A DNA stretch of 64,000 nt from assembly GCF_001644665.1 (NCBI RefSeq), contig NZ_CP011393.1:248001-312000 (forward strand), given 5' to 3'. A program made the position numbers and the translations under genes. The notes below the pieces were generated by a model. That model ran no database searches. It was given only the letters and a program-made list of their open reading frames with translations, and had not been told where the DNA came from. Below are positions 1 through 7,911 of this stretch, piece by piece (the stretch's first letter is position 1; each line of letters opens with the position of its first letter). The stretch comes from Fervidobacterium pennivorans. Lineage in GTDB: Bacteria; Thermotogota; Thermotogae; Thermotogales; Fervidobacteriaceae.

Positions 1-651
1 CAAATACACGTAAGCAACTTCGATTGGTTCTCCAAGGCGTTTAAGTGCCGCTCTTTCTGCCATCATAGTCAGAATCTTTTCTGGAACCTTTTCTGTCATC
101 GGCGTTTTGATAAAGCCTGGTGCAACGGCGTTAACCCTGATTTGCGCACCCTTTCTCGCAAATTCTTTTGCCCAGGTTTTCGTCATACCAATGACACCTG
201 CTTTTGTTGCCGCATAATTTGTCTGACCTATGTTTCCGTAAACCCCAACAACAGATGATGTGTTGATTATACTACCCTTGCCTGCCTCCAACATGTATGG
301 GACAACGGCTTGTGTCATATTGAAAACACCTTTTAAGTTCACATTGATAACCTTATCCCAATCTTCCTCGGTCATGTTTTGAATCAACGCGTCACGTGTA
401 ATACCTGCGTTGTTGACAAGCACATCTATCTTTCCAAATTTTTCAACAACATCCTTCACTACCTCTGCTATTCTGTTTCTGTCTGTTACATCAAGCTTGT
501 AGAAATGTATATTCGGATGTTCATATGTTGCTTCACTTACGTCACACGCGATAACTATTGCTCCTTCCTTTGCAAACAATTCAGCAGCTGCTCGTCCAAT
601 CCCACTACCTGCACCGGTAATAATACACACTTTGCCTTCTAATCTCATCAT
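1..651 (-). CDS. fabG: 3-oxoacyl-ACP / acetoacetyl-CoA reductase, SDR family (partial)
   Basis: The gene runs off the left edge, so about 30 C-terminal residues of a roughly 245-residue FabG are missing. It is a classical short-chain dehydrogenase: the NAD(P)-binding glycine motif TGAGSGIG lies near residues 12-19, NNAG near 80-83, and the catalytic Ser/Tyr/Lys are about S133, Y146 and K150. The family reduces a 3-oxoacyl thioester to the 3-hydroxyacyl form. It follows the thiolase gene after 23 bases, so the pair could also be a thiolase plus acetoacetyl-CoA reductase rather than part of fatty-acid synthesis. Two adjacent ATG codons (651 and 648) follow an AAGGGGG ribosome-binding site, and 648 has the better spacing. 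The family is certain. The in vivo substrate is not. Confidence 0.9.
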   Translation of the reverse strand, partial: MMRLEGKVCIITGAGSGIGRAAAELFAKEGAIVIACDVSEATYEHPNIHFYKLDVTDRNRIAEVVKDVVEKFGKIDVLVNNAGITRDALIQNMTEEDWDKVINVNLKGVFNMTQAVVPYMLEAGKGSIINTSSVVGVYGNIGQTNYAATKAGVIGMTKTWAKEFARKGAQIRVNAVAPGFIKTPMTEKVPEKILTMMAERAALKRLGEPIEVAYVYL

Positions 652-674
652 CTAACCCCCTTATTTTTAGAATA

Positions 675-1877
675 TTACTCGATATTTTCAACAATTACTG
701 CCGTACCCATTCCTCCACCGATACAAAGTGTAGCCAAACCATACTTTGCATGCCTTTTCTTCATTTCATAGAGCAACGTTACTATAATCCTGTTCCCACT
801 AGCACCGATTGGATGACCGAGTGCTATCGCCCCACCATTGACGTTCGTGCGCTCAAGTATCCAATCTTTCGAAACTCCAAACGCTTTCTCCCAGCCTTTT
901 ATAACCGCAAGGCTTTGCGCAGCAAACGCTTCGTTAAGTTCGATGAGTTCTATATCCTGGAATGACAAACCTGCTTTTTTAAGTACTTTCTCCGTTGCTG
1001 GAACAGGTCCAAAACCCATCCTCATCGGGTCTACACCAGCCTGAGCCCATGCAACAATCCTGCCCAGCGGCTTAAGTCCTTTCTTTTCAACATACCTTTC
1101 ACTTGCAAGAACTATAGCACTTCCTCCATCGTTTATTCCACTTGCGTTACCTGCTGTAATCGTTCCATTGGGCTTAAATGCGGGTTTTAACTTCGCCAGC
1201 GATTCAAGTGTTGTATCGAAACGCGGGTATTCGTCCGTATCAAAAATTTTTACACCCTTTTTGTCTGGAACTTCAACTGGCACAATTTCGTCTTTGAACT
1301 TACCTGCCTCGATAGCTGCCTTTGCCTTCATCTGACTGTTGTAAGCAAATTCGTCCTGTGCTTCACGAGATATGTTGAATTCTTCGGCAAGTGCTTCAGC
1401 GGTAAGCCCCATGTGCACTTTATTGAAAACATCCGTAAGTCCATCGAGTATCATGTGGTCTTGCAATTCTTGGCTTCCAAACCTCAGACCGAACCTTGCA
1501 CGATAAGAGAGCAAAAATGGAGCTTGTGACATATTCTCAATTCCACCTGCGAGCACTACATCAGCCTCACCAAGCTCGATGTCACTAGCACCTATCATGA
1601 CCGCCTTCATCCCACTACCGCACAGCATATTGACAGTGTAACCTGGCTTCTCAACAGGAATGCCCGCATAGATACCTACCTGTCTACCCGGTCCCATACC
1701 TTGCCCTGCCGTTAGAATACAACCTACAATAGTTTCGTCAAAATCCTCAACTGGTATTCCAGCTTGCTCTATCGCCGCCTTTGCTGCAATTGCACCAAGC
1801 TGTGGTGCAGGAATATCTTTCAAAGAGCCTCCAAAACTTCCAATAGCCGTCCGTTTTGCACCAAGGATGTAAACCAT
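675..1877 (-). CDS. acetyl-CoA C-acetyltransferase (thiolase)
   Basis: A 400-residue thiolase of normal length. The acyl-accepting Cys86 lies in NMLCGSGM. The NEAFAAQ motif, His355 in ALGHPIGASG and Cys385 in CIGGGMG complete the active site. It condenses two acetyl-CoA to acetoacetyl-CoA or does the reverse cleavage, in the cytoplasm. The ATG at 1877 is preceded by a run of AGGTGG-type ribosome-binding sequence. The short-chain reductase gene follows after 23 bases, so the two are probably one transcript. A possible promoter and a pair of 9-base direct repeats lie upstream, which suggests local control. The biosynthetic thiolase assignment is favoured over the degradative one because of the small compact length and the reductase neighbour. 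Confidence 0.93.
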   Translation of the reverse strand: MVYILGAKRTAIGSFGGSLKDIPAPQLGAIAAKAAIEQAGIPVEDFDETIVGCILTAGQGMGPGRQVGIYAGIPVEKPGYTVNMLCGSGMKAVMIGASDIELGEADVVLAGGIENMSQAPFLLSYRARFGLRFGSQELQDHMILDGLTDVFNKVHMGLTAEALAEEFNISREAQDEFAYNSQMKAKAAIEAGKFKDEIVPVEVPDKKGVKIFDTDEYPRFDTTLESLAKLKPAFKPNGTITAGNASGINDGGSAIVLASERYVEKKGLKPLGRIVAWAQAGVDPMRMGFGPVPATEKVLKKAGLSFQDIELIELNEAFAAQSLAVIKGWEKAFGVSKDWILERTNVNGGAIALGHPIGASGNRIIVTLLYEMKKRHAKYGLATLCIGGGMGTAVIVENIE

Positions 1878-1940
1878 ACAAGGACCACCTCCACCTCAAA
1901 TATGAAAATACATGATAGTAATACATGAATCACCTGTCAC

Positions 1941-1969
1941 ATTATCTATCTCAATTAGACCATTTTTAA
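1941..1969 (-). promoter_or_regulatory. candidate promoter for the thiolase gene
   Basis: On the minus strand, TTAAAA (1964-1969) is followed after 17 bases by GATAAT (1941-1946), a fair sigma-70 type match. Two copies of AATACATGA (plus-strand 1907-1915 and 1920-1928) lie between it and the start codon and could be an operator. This is a visual match only. The 347-base gap 1878-2224 also carries the receptor promoter and a tandem repeat described separately. Confidence 0.35.
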
Positions 1970-2076
1970 CATTGCGATGTCAAAGGATACGTTCCTGCGA
2001 TAAGAGCTGAAATTCAATGCATTATATCAAAAAAAGGTGTTGCTAACCTTAGTTGAGTTTAAATTCCCTTTTTTAA

Positions 2077-2100
2077 GAAAATTGCTACGAAAATTGCTAC
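2077..2100. repeat. perfect 12-bp tandem duplication
   Basis: The 12-mer GAAAATTGCTAC occurs twice head to tail just upstream of the receptor promoter (-10 at 2122-2127). It could be a regulator site or a chance slippage duplication. Confidence 0.5.
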
Positions 2101-2118
2101 TCTGATATCTTACAGTTG

Positions 2119-2127
2119 TGGTATAAT
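2119..2127 (+). promoter_or_regulatory. extended -10 promoter of the chemoreceptor gene
   Basis: TGG followed by TATAAT (2122-2127) forms an extended -10 element. No good -35 is visible at 16-18 bases upstream, which is common for extended -10 promoters. The implied leader is about 90 bases, ending in a strong GGAGG site before 2225. Confidence 0.5.
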
Positions 2128-2224
2128 TTATACATGTCAACTATCAAGGTATTAAGAGTGTCTACTAATTTTCAGCTTTTGTGAATTCTCAACAAAAAAT
2201 TCTATTAAAGAAGGAGGGACCACT

Positions 2225-4210
2225 ATGCGAAACATGAGTATTTTCCAGAAAATTTTGGTCATAGTGGCTGTGCTCGCCATCGGTATGGTTGTTATTGGTA
2301 TTTATTCGGTGCTTTCTTTACGTTCTAACATTACCGAAAAAACAAAACAAAACCTTCAAGCGTTGGCGGAAAACAGTGGGGAAAACTTTTGGAATTTTAT
2401 TGAACAACATTCCAAACTAATCGACCTGCTCTCCAAAGATGCAAACGTTATGGGCGTTTACAAGAATGAATACCAAGAAGATGTTTGGATGAAAAAGCTG
2501 TTTTACAGCGTTGTTAAAAGCTATCCCGATGTCATGTATGTCTACGTGGGATTGAAAGATAAACGCATGTATTTAGTACCTGAAGAAACGCTCCCAGAAG
2601 GATACGACCCAACCTCAAGACCGTGGTATCAAGCAGCTGTGGCAAAGCCAGGTCAGATAATCATAACTGAGCCATATGCGAATGCATCAACAGGAAAACT
2701 CGTTGTAACAATAGCAAAAACCATCCAAACCGATGAGGGTATCGTTGGAGTAGTTGCACTCGTCTTTGATATATCAAAGCTTACCGATGCTCTTCTATCG
2801 AAGGGTAAAGAATTAGGATACCTAAATGCAATAGTATCTGCTGAAGGTAACATCATAATGCATTCTGACAAGACGTTGATTGGCAAGAACGTAAAAGACA
2901 CAGAATTCTTCCAGAAATGGGTCTCCGGTCCGGATAGTGGGGTGTTCGGATACACGTTCAACAACGCAAAAAGAATCACAGGTTACAAGAAACTTCCAAA
3001 CGGATGGATTTATGCAACGTTTGTTCTTGAGAAAGATTTGATGAAAGAAGTCAATTTGCAAACGCTAATCAACGTCTCCATAACAATTGTGGCTATTGTA
3101 TTAGGTGTTATTGTAGCACTCTTCATAAGTCGAGTGTTTGTTGTTAAACCTATTAATTTTATTGTTGATAAAGCAGAAAAAATAGCTAACGGTGACCTTA
3201 CAGTCAGAATTGATTATTCATCTAAAGACGAGATTGGAAAACTTGCTGCAGCATTAGACAAGATGGTTTTGGCACTTAGGGAAATAGCAACGACCATTGA
3301 AAGGGATTCTCAGACAGTTAAACAAGAAGCTTCGCAAGTTGCTGTTATATCTGAAGAAGTTAGTGCAACAATCGAAGAACTCACAGCACAGGTTGATAGT
3401 GTCAATTCAAATGTTAACAACGCATCTGCTGCGATAGAAGAGATGACAAGTGGAATAGAAGAAGTTGCAGCAAGTGCGCAGAATGTTGCCCACGCTTCTC
3501 AAAAGCTCAGTGAAGAAGCGCAAAAAGTCTCGCAACTTGCGAGCGAAGGTCAAAAAGCAATCCTTTCAATCGCAGATGTTATCGTTCAAACAAGAGAAAA
3601 AGCCGATGTTACGTTCCAAATTGTAGAAAAACTCAGTGAGAGTGCAAAGAACATAGGTGAGATTGTTGATACGATAAATTCCATTGCTGAACAAACCAAC
3701 CTACTTGCTTTGAACGCAGCGATAGAAGCTGCAAGGGCAGGAGAAGCCGGTAGAGGTTTTGCAGTCGTTGCGGATGAAATTAGAAAACTTGCAGAAGAAA
3801 GTAAACAGGCAACTCAAAATATCGCAAACATACTCCGAGGTATCGTTGATAATAGTATGAAGGCAAGCGACGCAACAAAGGAAACTGTTGAAATTGTCAA
3901 CAAGGCATACAATGAATCAGACTTGGTGAAATCACAATTCGAGCAGATTCTTCAAAGTATCGTACGTATGTCACAAATGACGGAGAACCTTGCAGCCAGC
4001 GCACAAGAGCAGAGTGCGGCGGCAGAAGAAATGAGCAGTGCTATGGATAGTGCAAGTAAATCGATGGTCAGTGTGGTTGAACAGATGAACGAAGTCACAA
4101 TGGCAATAAAACAACAAGCGGATGCTATATCAAATGTTGCAAGGACTGCCGAGAACCTTGACGCTGTTGCGGAAAAACTTGTTGAAACGGTGAGAAGATT
4201 TAAAATTTAA
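2225..4210 (+). CDS. methyl-accepting chemotaxis protein with Cache-like sensor
   Basis: A 661-residue transmembrane chemoreceptor. TM1 is near residues 8-28, followed by an extracytoplasmic region of about 250 residues with Cache-like features ([10 protein letters not shown], the stretch before [12 protein letters not shown]). TM2 is near 280-303, then a HAMP domain and the long signalling coiled coil. The highly conserved hairpin tip, including [20 protein letters not shown], is present. It relays ligand binding to CheA/CheW and is adapted by methylation and by CheD deamidation; cheD and cheC lie about 40 kb away in this window. The start follows AAGGAGGGACCACT. It is a single-gene unit with its own promoter and a terminator just after the stop. 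The ligand cannot be told from sequence; dCache receptors often bind amino or organic acids. Confidence 0.93.
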   Translation: MRNMSIFQKILVIVAVLAIGMVVIGIYSVLSLRSNITEKTKQNLQALAENSGENFWNFIEQHSKLIDLLSKDANVMGVYKNEYQEDVWMKKLFYSVVKSYPDVMYVYVGLKDKRMYLVPEETLPEGYDPTSRPWYQAAVAKPGQIIITEPYANASTGKLVVTIAKTIQTDEGIVGVVALVFDISKLTDALLSKGKELGYLNAIVSAEGNIIMHSDKTLIGKNVKDTEFFQKWVSGPDSGVFGYTFNNAKRITGYKKLPNGWIYATFVLEKDLMKEVNLQTLINVSITIVAIVLGVIVALFISRVFVVKPINFIVDKAEKIANGDLTVRIDYSSKDEIGKLAAALDKMVLALREIATTIERDSQTVKQEASQVAVISEEVSATIEELTAQVDSVNSNVNNASAAIEEMTSGIEEVAASAQNVAHASQKLSEEAQKVSQLASEGQKAILSIADVIVQTREKADVTFQIVEKLSESAKNIGEIVDTINSIAEQTNLLALNAAIEAARAGEAGRGFAVVADEIRKLAEESKQATQNIANILRGIVDNSMKASDATKETVEIVNKAYNESDLVKSQFEQILQSIVRMSQMTENLAASAQEQSAAAEEMSSAMDSASKSMVSVVEQMNEVTMAIKQQADAISNVARTAENLDAVAEKLVETVRRFKI

Positions 4211-4223
4211 TAGCTAAAATTCA

Positions 4224-4260
4224 AAAGGGCTCCCGGTATTATTGGGAGCCCTTTAATTTT
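4224..4260. terminator. bidirectional intrinsic terminator
   Basis: An 11-bp perfect stem, AAAGGGCTCCC (4224-4234) with GGGAGCCCTTT (4244-4254), has a 9-base loop and T-rich sequence on both sides. It sits between the convergent chemoreceptor and yitT genes and can serve both. Confidence 0.85.
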
Positions 4261-4274
4261 ATCTTGTCCGTTGT

Positions 4275-5159
4275 TCAAACCACCTTATCTATCCTCCTAA
4301 AGCCTTCACCGAGAACATACCTCGCTTCTGTGACGATAACGAACGCTTCAGGGTCGATATGACGAATTACGTTCAGCACTTCACCAAGTTCTCTGCGCTT
4401 TAGTGCTACGTAGAGCACGTCGATATCTCTACCCGAGTAAGCGCCCTGCGCTTTGAGTATCGTTGCACCGCGTTCCATTTTCTCAAGGATGTATCTTTTA
4501 ATCTCATCCACTTTTTTTGAGATAATCATCATCGTTACGGAGAGTTCAAGGCCTTTGAGCACAAAGTCAATGGTGATACCATTTATAATTATCGCAAGCA
4601 ACGCATACATGGCGATTCTCGCGTTGAACGCAAATCCTGCAAATATACCTATAGCGAAATCAACCATAAGTAGCGTTGTCCCTATCGGCGTGTGGAAATA
4701 TTTCGAAATTATCTTTGCTATAATATCCGTGCCACCCGTTGATGAGTTGTTCGCAAACGCTATAGCCATACCGATGGATGCTAATACGTTACCAAAAAAC
4801 ACAGCAAGCATTAAATCTTCACCAGTATATTTCGGAATATTTATTATTCTGTCAAACAAATCGACAAAGAAGTTCAAAGCAAACGTTGAGTATATCGTCT
4901 TGAAACTGAAATCTTTACCAACAAGTAAAAAGCCTAACACGAAGAGGACAACGTTAATGATGTACATCCAAATGCCCACAGGAACGGTGGAAATCAACTT
5001 GTGCAGAATCATTGCCATACCACTCGCGCCACCTGCTGCGATGTTGTTTGGAATGAAGAATATCACTAGTCCAAGCGCGGTTAACATAACACCTACCGTA
5101 GAAAGCACATACTCTTTTATCTGTTCTTTCAAATCGAAATCTTTCGAAAACTTAACCAT
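4275..5159 (-). CDS. YitT family membrane protein (DUF161 + DUF2179)
   Basis: A 294-residue protein with five or six hydrophobic helices between residues 17 and 205, including the conserved FANNSSTGGTDIIA region near 135-150. A soluble C-terminal DUF2179-type domain follows (near 215-285, with ALKRRELGEV). YitT proteins are widespread in Firmicutes and Thermotogota; no transport or enzymatic activity is firmly established. The ATG follows GGAGGG. The gene stands alone, converging on the receptor gene, with the IS110 element directly upstream in what should be its promoter region. Length is normal for the family. A long open frame on the opposite strand across this gene is a coding shadow. Confidence 0.85.
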   Translation of the reverse strand: MVKFSKDFDLKEQIKEYVLSTVGVMLTALGLVIFFIPNNIAAGGASGMAMILHKLISTVPVGIWMYIINVVLFVLGFLLVGKDFSFKTIYSTFALNFFVDLFDRIINIPKYTGEDLMLAVFFGNVLASIGMAIAFANNSSTGGTDIIAKIISKYFHTPIGTTLLMVDFAIGIFAGFAFNARIAMYALLAIIINGITIDFVLKGLELSVTMMIISKKVDEIKRYILEKMERGATILKAQGAYSGRDIDVLYVALKRRELGEVLNVIRHIDPEAFVIVTEARYVLGEGFRRIDKVV

Positions 5160-5305
5160 ATCCTTTCCCTCCTCGTATAATAAGTTCGGTAAAAATTAAA
5201 ATTGGTCTTTGAAAATTGAATGCATATTTTTTAACACCTCTGGTAAAATAGTTTCAGGTTGCCCCTCCTTGAGACTTTGTTCTCTTAAATAAGATTGCCT
5301 AACTA

Positions 5306-5380
5306 GAGTACAGCTTTTTACTTGCCGGAAAATGTTTTGCCTCGTTTTCTTATGTACCGCGAGGTTGTAAGGCTGTACTC
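5306..5380 (+). ncRNA. candidate IS110 bridge RNA (structured leader)
   Basis: Seen: a perfect 9-bp helix, GAGTACAGC (5306-5314) with GCTGTACTC (5372-5380), continued inward by TTAC (5318-5321) with GTAA (5367-5370), then a hairpin CCTCG (5340-5344) with CGAGG (5360-5364). This leaves a large internal loop at about 5322-5339 and a 15-base end loop. Known: in the IS110 group a bridge RNA is encoded just 5' of the recombinase and uses loops to pair with donor and target DNA. Inferred: this helix is all or part of that RNA, which probably begins further upstream (5240-5300). Promoter, ends and guide bases are not established. Confidence 0.45.
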
Positions 5381-5398
5381 AATCCGGAGGTGATTCCT

Positions 5399-6547
5399 TT
5401 GGCTATTTTAGCTATTGATGTCTCAAAGAACTATCTTTCTTTCTTTTCTGATTTCATCGGTAGTGGGACTGTTGAGAACTCTCCTCAAGGTATTGTTGAA
5501 CTTTTTAACAAAGCTTTTGCTTCTTCTTCCGATTTTTCTCTTGTCCTTGAATCAACTGGTGTTTTTTCTTTTAATGTCGCTAACTTCTTCTTTCAAAACA
5601 ACGTACCTGTCTTTTGGGTTAAAACTGATAACATTAAGCTCTATCGCAAAATTCTCAATCGTCCTAAAACTGACAAAATCGATGCTGAACTTATTTTCTC
5701 TATCGCTTCTAAATTTCCTGAGTCTTTAGTCCCTTTTGTCAATAACTCATATATCATCTCTGAGCTTCGTAATCTCACCAGACTTTATTTAAAGTTCAAC
5801 GAAGATATCGCTCGATTGAAACTTAGGCTCTATTCGTATGTTTCTCTTTATTTCCCTAAACTTGACTTTAAACTAAATAAGACTTTCGAATGCCTGCTTA
5901 AAGATTATACAATCGAAGAAATCGCAAACATGCCAATTGAAGAGTTATTTGAATATATTGCGAAAATTTCCAGACACAATGTCTCTTCACAAGTCTTAGC
6001 AGAAAAACTCCAAACTCTTGCTAAAGATGCCTTGAGGTTGTCTGTTAATCCTTCAAACACTCTGAGAATATCTATTGTTTCCACTATCGATTTGATACAG
6101 CACTATGAAAAACAAATCGAACTAGTAAAGAAAGAAATAAGTAAATTACTTAAAGTAATTTCGAACACACTAACAACAGTCAAAGGGATAGGAGAAATAA
6201 CTGCAGCTGGAATTATAGCCGAAATAGGAGACATCAATCGTTTCGAAAAAGCCTCAGCGTTAGCATCATACGCAGGGCTTGTATGGACAATCAATCAAAG
6301 TGGAAATTACAAATCAGAAAACAACCAACTAACGAAAAAAGGGAACAAGTATCTAAGAACATACCTAGTAATGGCAGCGAACGGAGTAAAGACATACGAT
6401 CCTGTATACAAAGAATATTATCGCAAAAAGTACGCAGAAGCAACAACACACAAACACATGAGAGCGCTAATATTAACTGCAAGGAAATTAGTAAATTTAG
6501 TGTATTATTTACTAAAGAACAACGTACCGTATGTACCGATGAAATAG
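5399..6547 (+). CDS. IS110-family recombinase (DEDD transposase)
   Basis: A 382-residue recombinase with both halves of the family. The N-terminal RuvC-like domain shows D7 in AIDVSK, E51 in LESTG, and D92 and D95 in KTDKID, the DEDD set. The C-terminal transposase_20 domain has TVKGIGEITAAGI, YAGLV and the catalytic serine S301 in NQSG, followed by KKGNKYLR. All key residues are present, so the enzyme looks intact. The TTG at 5399 is chosen because GGAGGTGAT (5386-5394) precedes it with good spacing. The GTG at 5390 overlaps that site. The sense strand is T-rich in the first third to half and A-rich afterwards, a marked change in third-position use near 5880. Neighbouring genes do not show this. 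Confidence 0.93.
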   Translation: MAILAIDVSKNYLSFFSDFIGSGTVENSPQGIVELFNKAFASSSDFSLVLESTGVFSFNVANFFFQNNVPVFWVKTDNIKLYRKILNRPKTDKIDAELIFSIASKFPESLVPFVNNSYIISELRNLTRLYLKFNEDIARLKLRLYSYVSLYFPKLDFKLNKTFECLLKDYTIEEIANMPIEELFEYIAKISRHNVSSQVLAEKLQTLAKDALRLSVNPSNTLRISIVSTIDLIQHYEKQIELVKKEISKLLKVISNTLTTVKGIGEITAAGIIAEIGDINRFEKASALASYAGLVWTINQSGNYKSENNQLTKKGNKYLRTYLVMAANGVKTYDPVYKEYYRKKYAEATTHKHMRALILTARKLVNLVYYLLKNNVPYVPMK

Positions 6548-6699
6548 GTAAAAAGAACGAAATCAAGTATGTGAAGAATGAAAGTGAAATATTAAGTTAT
6601 TGAAAGTCAAAGTGTTGACTAGGTTTTTTATTTTTCTATTTTTTCTCCTCTTGACTTATTACCGGAAATCTTCCTTGCCATATTTTTTGTTTTTTCCTT

Positions 6700-6727
6700 T
6701 TTACTTCTGCATTTTCCGTGATATGAT
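6700..6727 (+). promoter_or_regulatory. candidate promoter for ecfA
   Basis: TTTACT (6700-6705) and TATGAT (6722-6727) are separated by 16 bases, with T-rich sequence upstream. It lies 50 bases before the ecfA start and downstream of the IS110 recombinase, so the gene could be transcribed independently of the element. Confidence 0.4.
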
Positions 6728-6776
6728 TATATCAGAACAACCTAAAAGTTCAAATTTATCAAAAGGAGAGGCTAAG

Positions 6777-7481
6777 TTGGTCTTAAAATTAAAAAACATC
6801 AACGTATCTTACGCAAGTAAGCAAACACTGAAGAATATTTCAACATCTTTCGAAACTGGAGAAATTGTCATGATAATAGGAGCAAACGGCTCTGGGAAAT
6901 CAACTTTGCTGAAAGTTCTCGCCGGACTAATAGATTACAATGGTGAAATCATTCTTCCTGAAGGGATAAACGATGTATCTGAAATCACGGGGTACGTTTT
7001 CCAAAACCCTGAGACCCAAATCATCGGTTCAACCGTTTGGGAAGACGTGATATTTGGATTGGAAAACATAGGCCTCGACAGAAAGGAAATGGAAACAAGG
7101 GCAAACTATGTTTTAAATCTTTTGGAACTCGCAGAGTTGAAAGATGTAGACCCCTACTATCTGTCTGGTGGGCAAAAGCAAAGGCTTGCAATTGCATCGG
7201 TACTGGCTCTCCAGCCTGAGTTTTTATTGCTCGACGAGGTTACAGCAATGCTCGATAAAAACGGGAAACGCGAGGTTGTTGAAGCCGTTGTGAAATTGAA
7301 AGAAGCTGGCAAAGGTATAATTATCGCAACACATGAACTGAACCTTTTCAGCCCCTATGCAGACCGGTGTATTTATATAGACGGTGGAACTGTTGTTTTC
7401 GACGGTAATCCCAACGATGGAATAAAGCTTTATCGCGAGAAAGTTCACAGAGAGTTCACTACAAAGGCTATAAACTTGTAA
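6777..7481 (+). CDS. energy-coupling factor (ECF) transporter ATPase
   Basis: A 234-residue ABC ATPase of the EcfA/CbiO type. Walker A is GANGSGKST near residues 34-42, the Q-loop is VFQNPETQI, the signature is YLSGGQKQR and Walker B is FLLLDEV; the switch His follows in IIATHEL. ECF ATPases drive uptake of vitamins or metal ions with a T protein and an S component. Neither partner is in this window, so the substrate is unknown and the protein may serve several S components. The TTG at 6777 follows AAAGGAGAGG. A longer reading from 6600 would add a hydrophobic, low-complexity stretch that is more likely non-coding flank. ridA follows 16 bases later. Confidence 0.85.
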   Translation: MVLKLKNINVSYASKQTLKNISTSFETGEIVMIIGANGSGKSTLLKVLAGLIDYNGEIILPEGINDVSEITGYVFQNPETQIIGSTVWEDVIFGLENIGLDRKEMETRANYVLNLLELAELKDVDPYYLSGGQKQRLAIASVLALQPEFLLLDEVTAMLDKNGKREVVEAVVKLKEAGKGIIIATHELNLFSPYADRCIYIDGGTVVFDGNPNDGIKLYREKVHREFTTKAINL

Positions 7482-7497
7482 AACGGAGGTGTTCGGT

Positions 7498-7881
7498 ATG
7501 GAAGTGTTGAAATTTGAAAAAGGTCCCAAGGCGGTAGGACCGTATTCATCTGCTGTGAAAGTTGGAAACCTTATCTTTTTCTCTGGGATTTTGCCGATTA
7601 ATACGGAAACCGGTGAACTTGTGAATGATACTGTTGAAAATGCAACGGAGCAAATATTGAAAAATTTGAGCACTATGCTCTCTGAAATTGGTTTATCTTT
7701 GAAAAACGTTGTGAAAACAACCATCTTCACTGTGAAATTGGAAGAGTTTTCAAAAATCAACGAAGTTTACCAAAAATATTTTGAAAACTTTACCAAAGAC
7801 TTCCCGGCAAGAAGTACCGTTGGAGTTGCAAGTCTCCCGAAGGGTGCGTTAGTAGAGATGGAGTTTATCGTACAAGTTTAA
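7498..7881 (+). CDS. ridA: RidA family enamine/imine deaminase
   Basis: A 127-residue protein of typical RidA length. It has the family pattern GPYSSAVKVG near residues 14-23, a SGILPI stretch, and the conserved Arg in FPARSTVGV near residue 102, followed by LPKGALVEME. The family hydrolyses reactive 2-aminoacrylate and related imines made by PLP enzymes, in the cytoplasm. The ATG at 7498 is preceded by GGAGG (7485-7489), which overlaps an alternative GTG at 7489. It is second in an operon with ecfA. Its stop lies three bases from the end of the convergent membrane-protein gene. Confidence 0.92.
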   Translation: MEVLKFEKGPKAVGPYSSAVKVGNLIFFSGILPINTETGELVNDTVENATEQILKNLSTMLSEIGLSLKNVVKTTIFTVKLEEFSKINEVYQKYFENFTKDFPARSTVGVASLPKGALVEMEFIVQV

Positions 7882-7911
7882 ACTTCATCTCTTTTTTTCT
7901 TGTACGTTTTT
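7869..7911 (+). terminator. possible weak terminator after ridA
   Basis: CGTACAAG (7869-7876) and CTTGTACG (7899-7906) form an 8-bp stem with a 22-base loop, followed by TTTTT. It overlaps the ends of both convergent genes. The hairpin at 8002-8028 is the stronger candidate. Confidence 0.4.

Larger units (their letters stand above)
5240..6610 (+). mobile_element. IS110-family insertion sequence (ends approximate)
   Basis: The element is recognised from its recombinase. IS110 elements lack terminal inverted repeats and usually make no clear target duplication, so the ends given are estimates. The non-coding flank upstream of the recombinase (5160-5398) is much longer than its neighbours and contains a folded segment. 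The right flank (6548-6776) carries no gene. The element lies between the divergent yitT and ecfA genes and so occupies their promoter region. Exact ends need comparison with an empty site. Confidence 0.6.

Noticed and set aside
379-642. Plus-strand open frame opposite fabG
   Set aside because: Conserved SDR motifs are all on the minus strand; the plus frame is Cys- and aromatic-rich without a family.
4453-5199. Plus-strand open frame of 248 codons opposite yitT
   Set aside because: It mirrors the membrane-protein gene, has no ribosome-binding site, and its translation has no recognisable family features. It is a coding shadow.
6600-6776. N-terminal extension of the ECF ATPase from 6600
   Set aside because: The extension is a hydrophobic low-complexity reading of T-rich DNA. 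The strong AAAGGAGAGG site points to the TTG at 6777.
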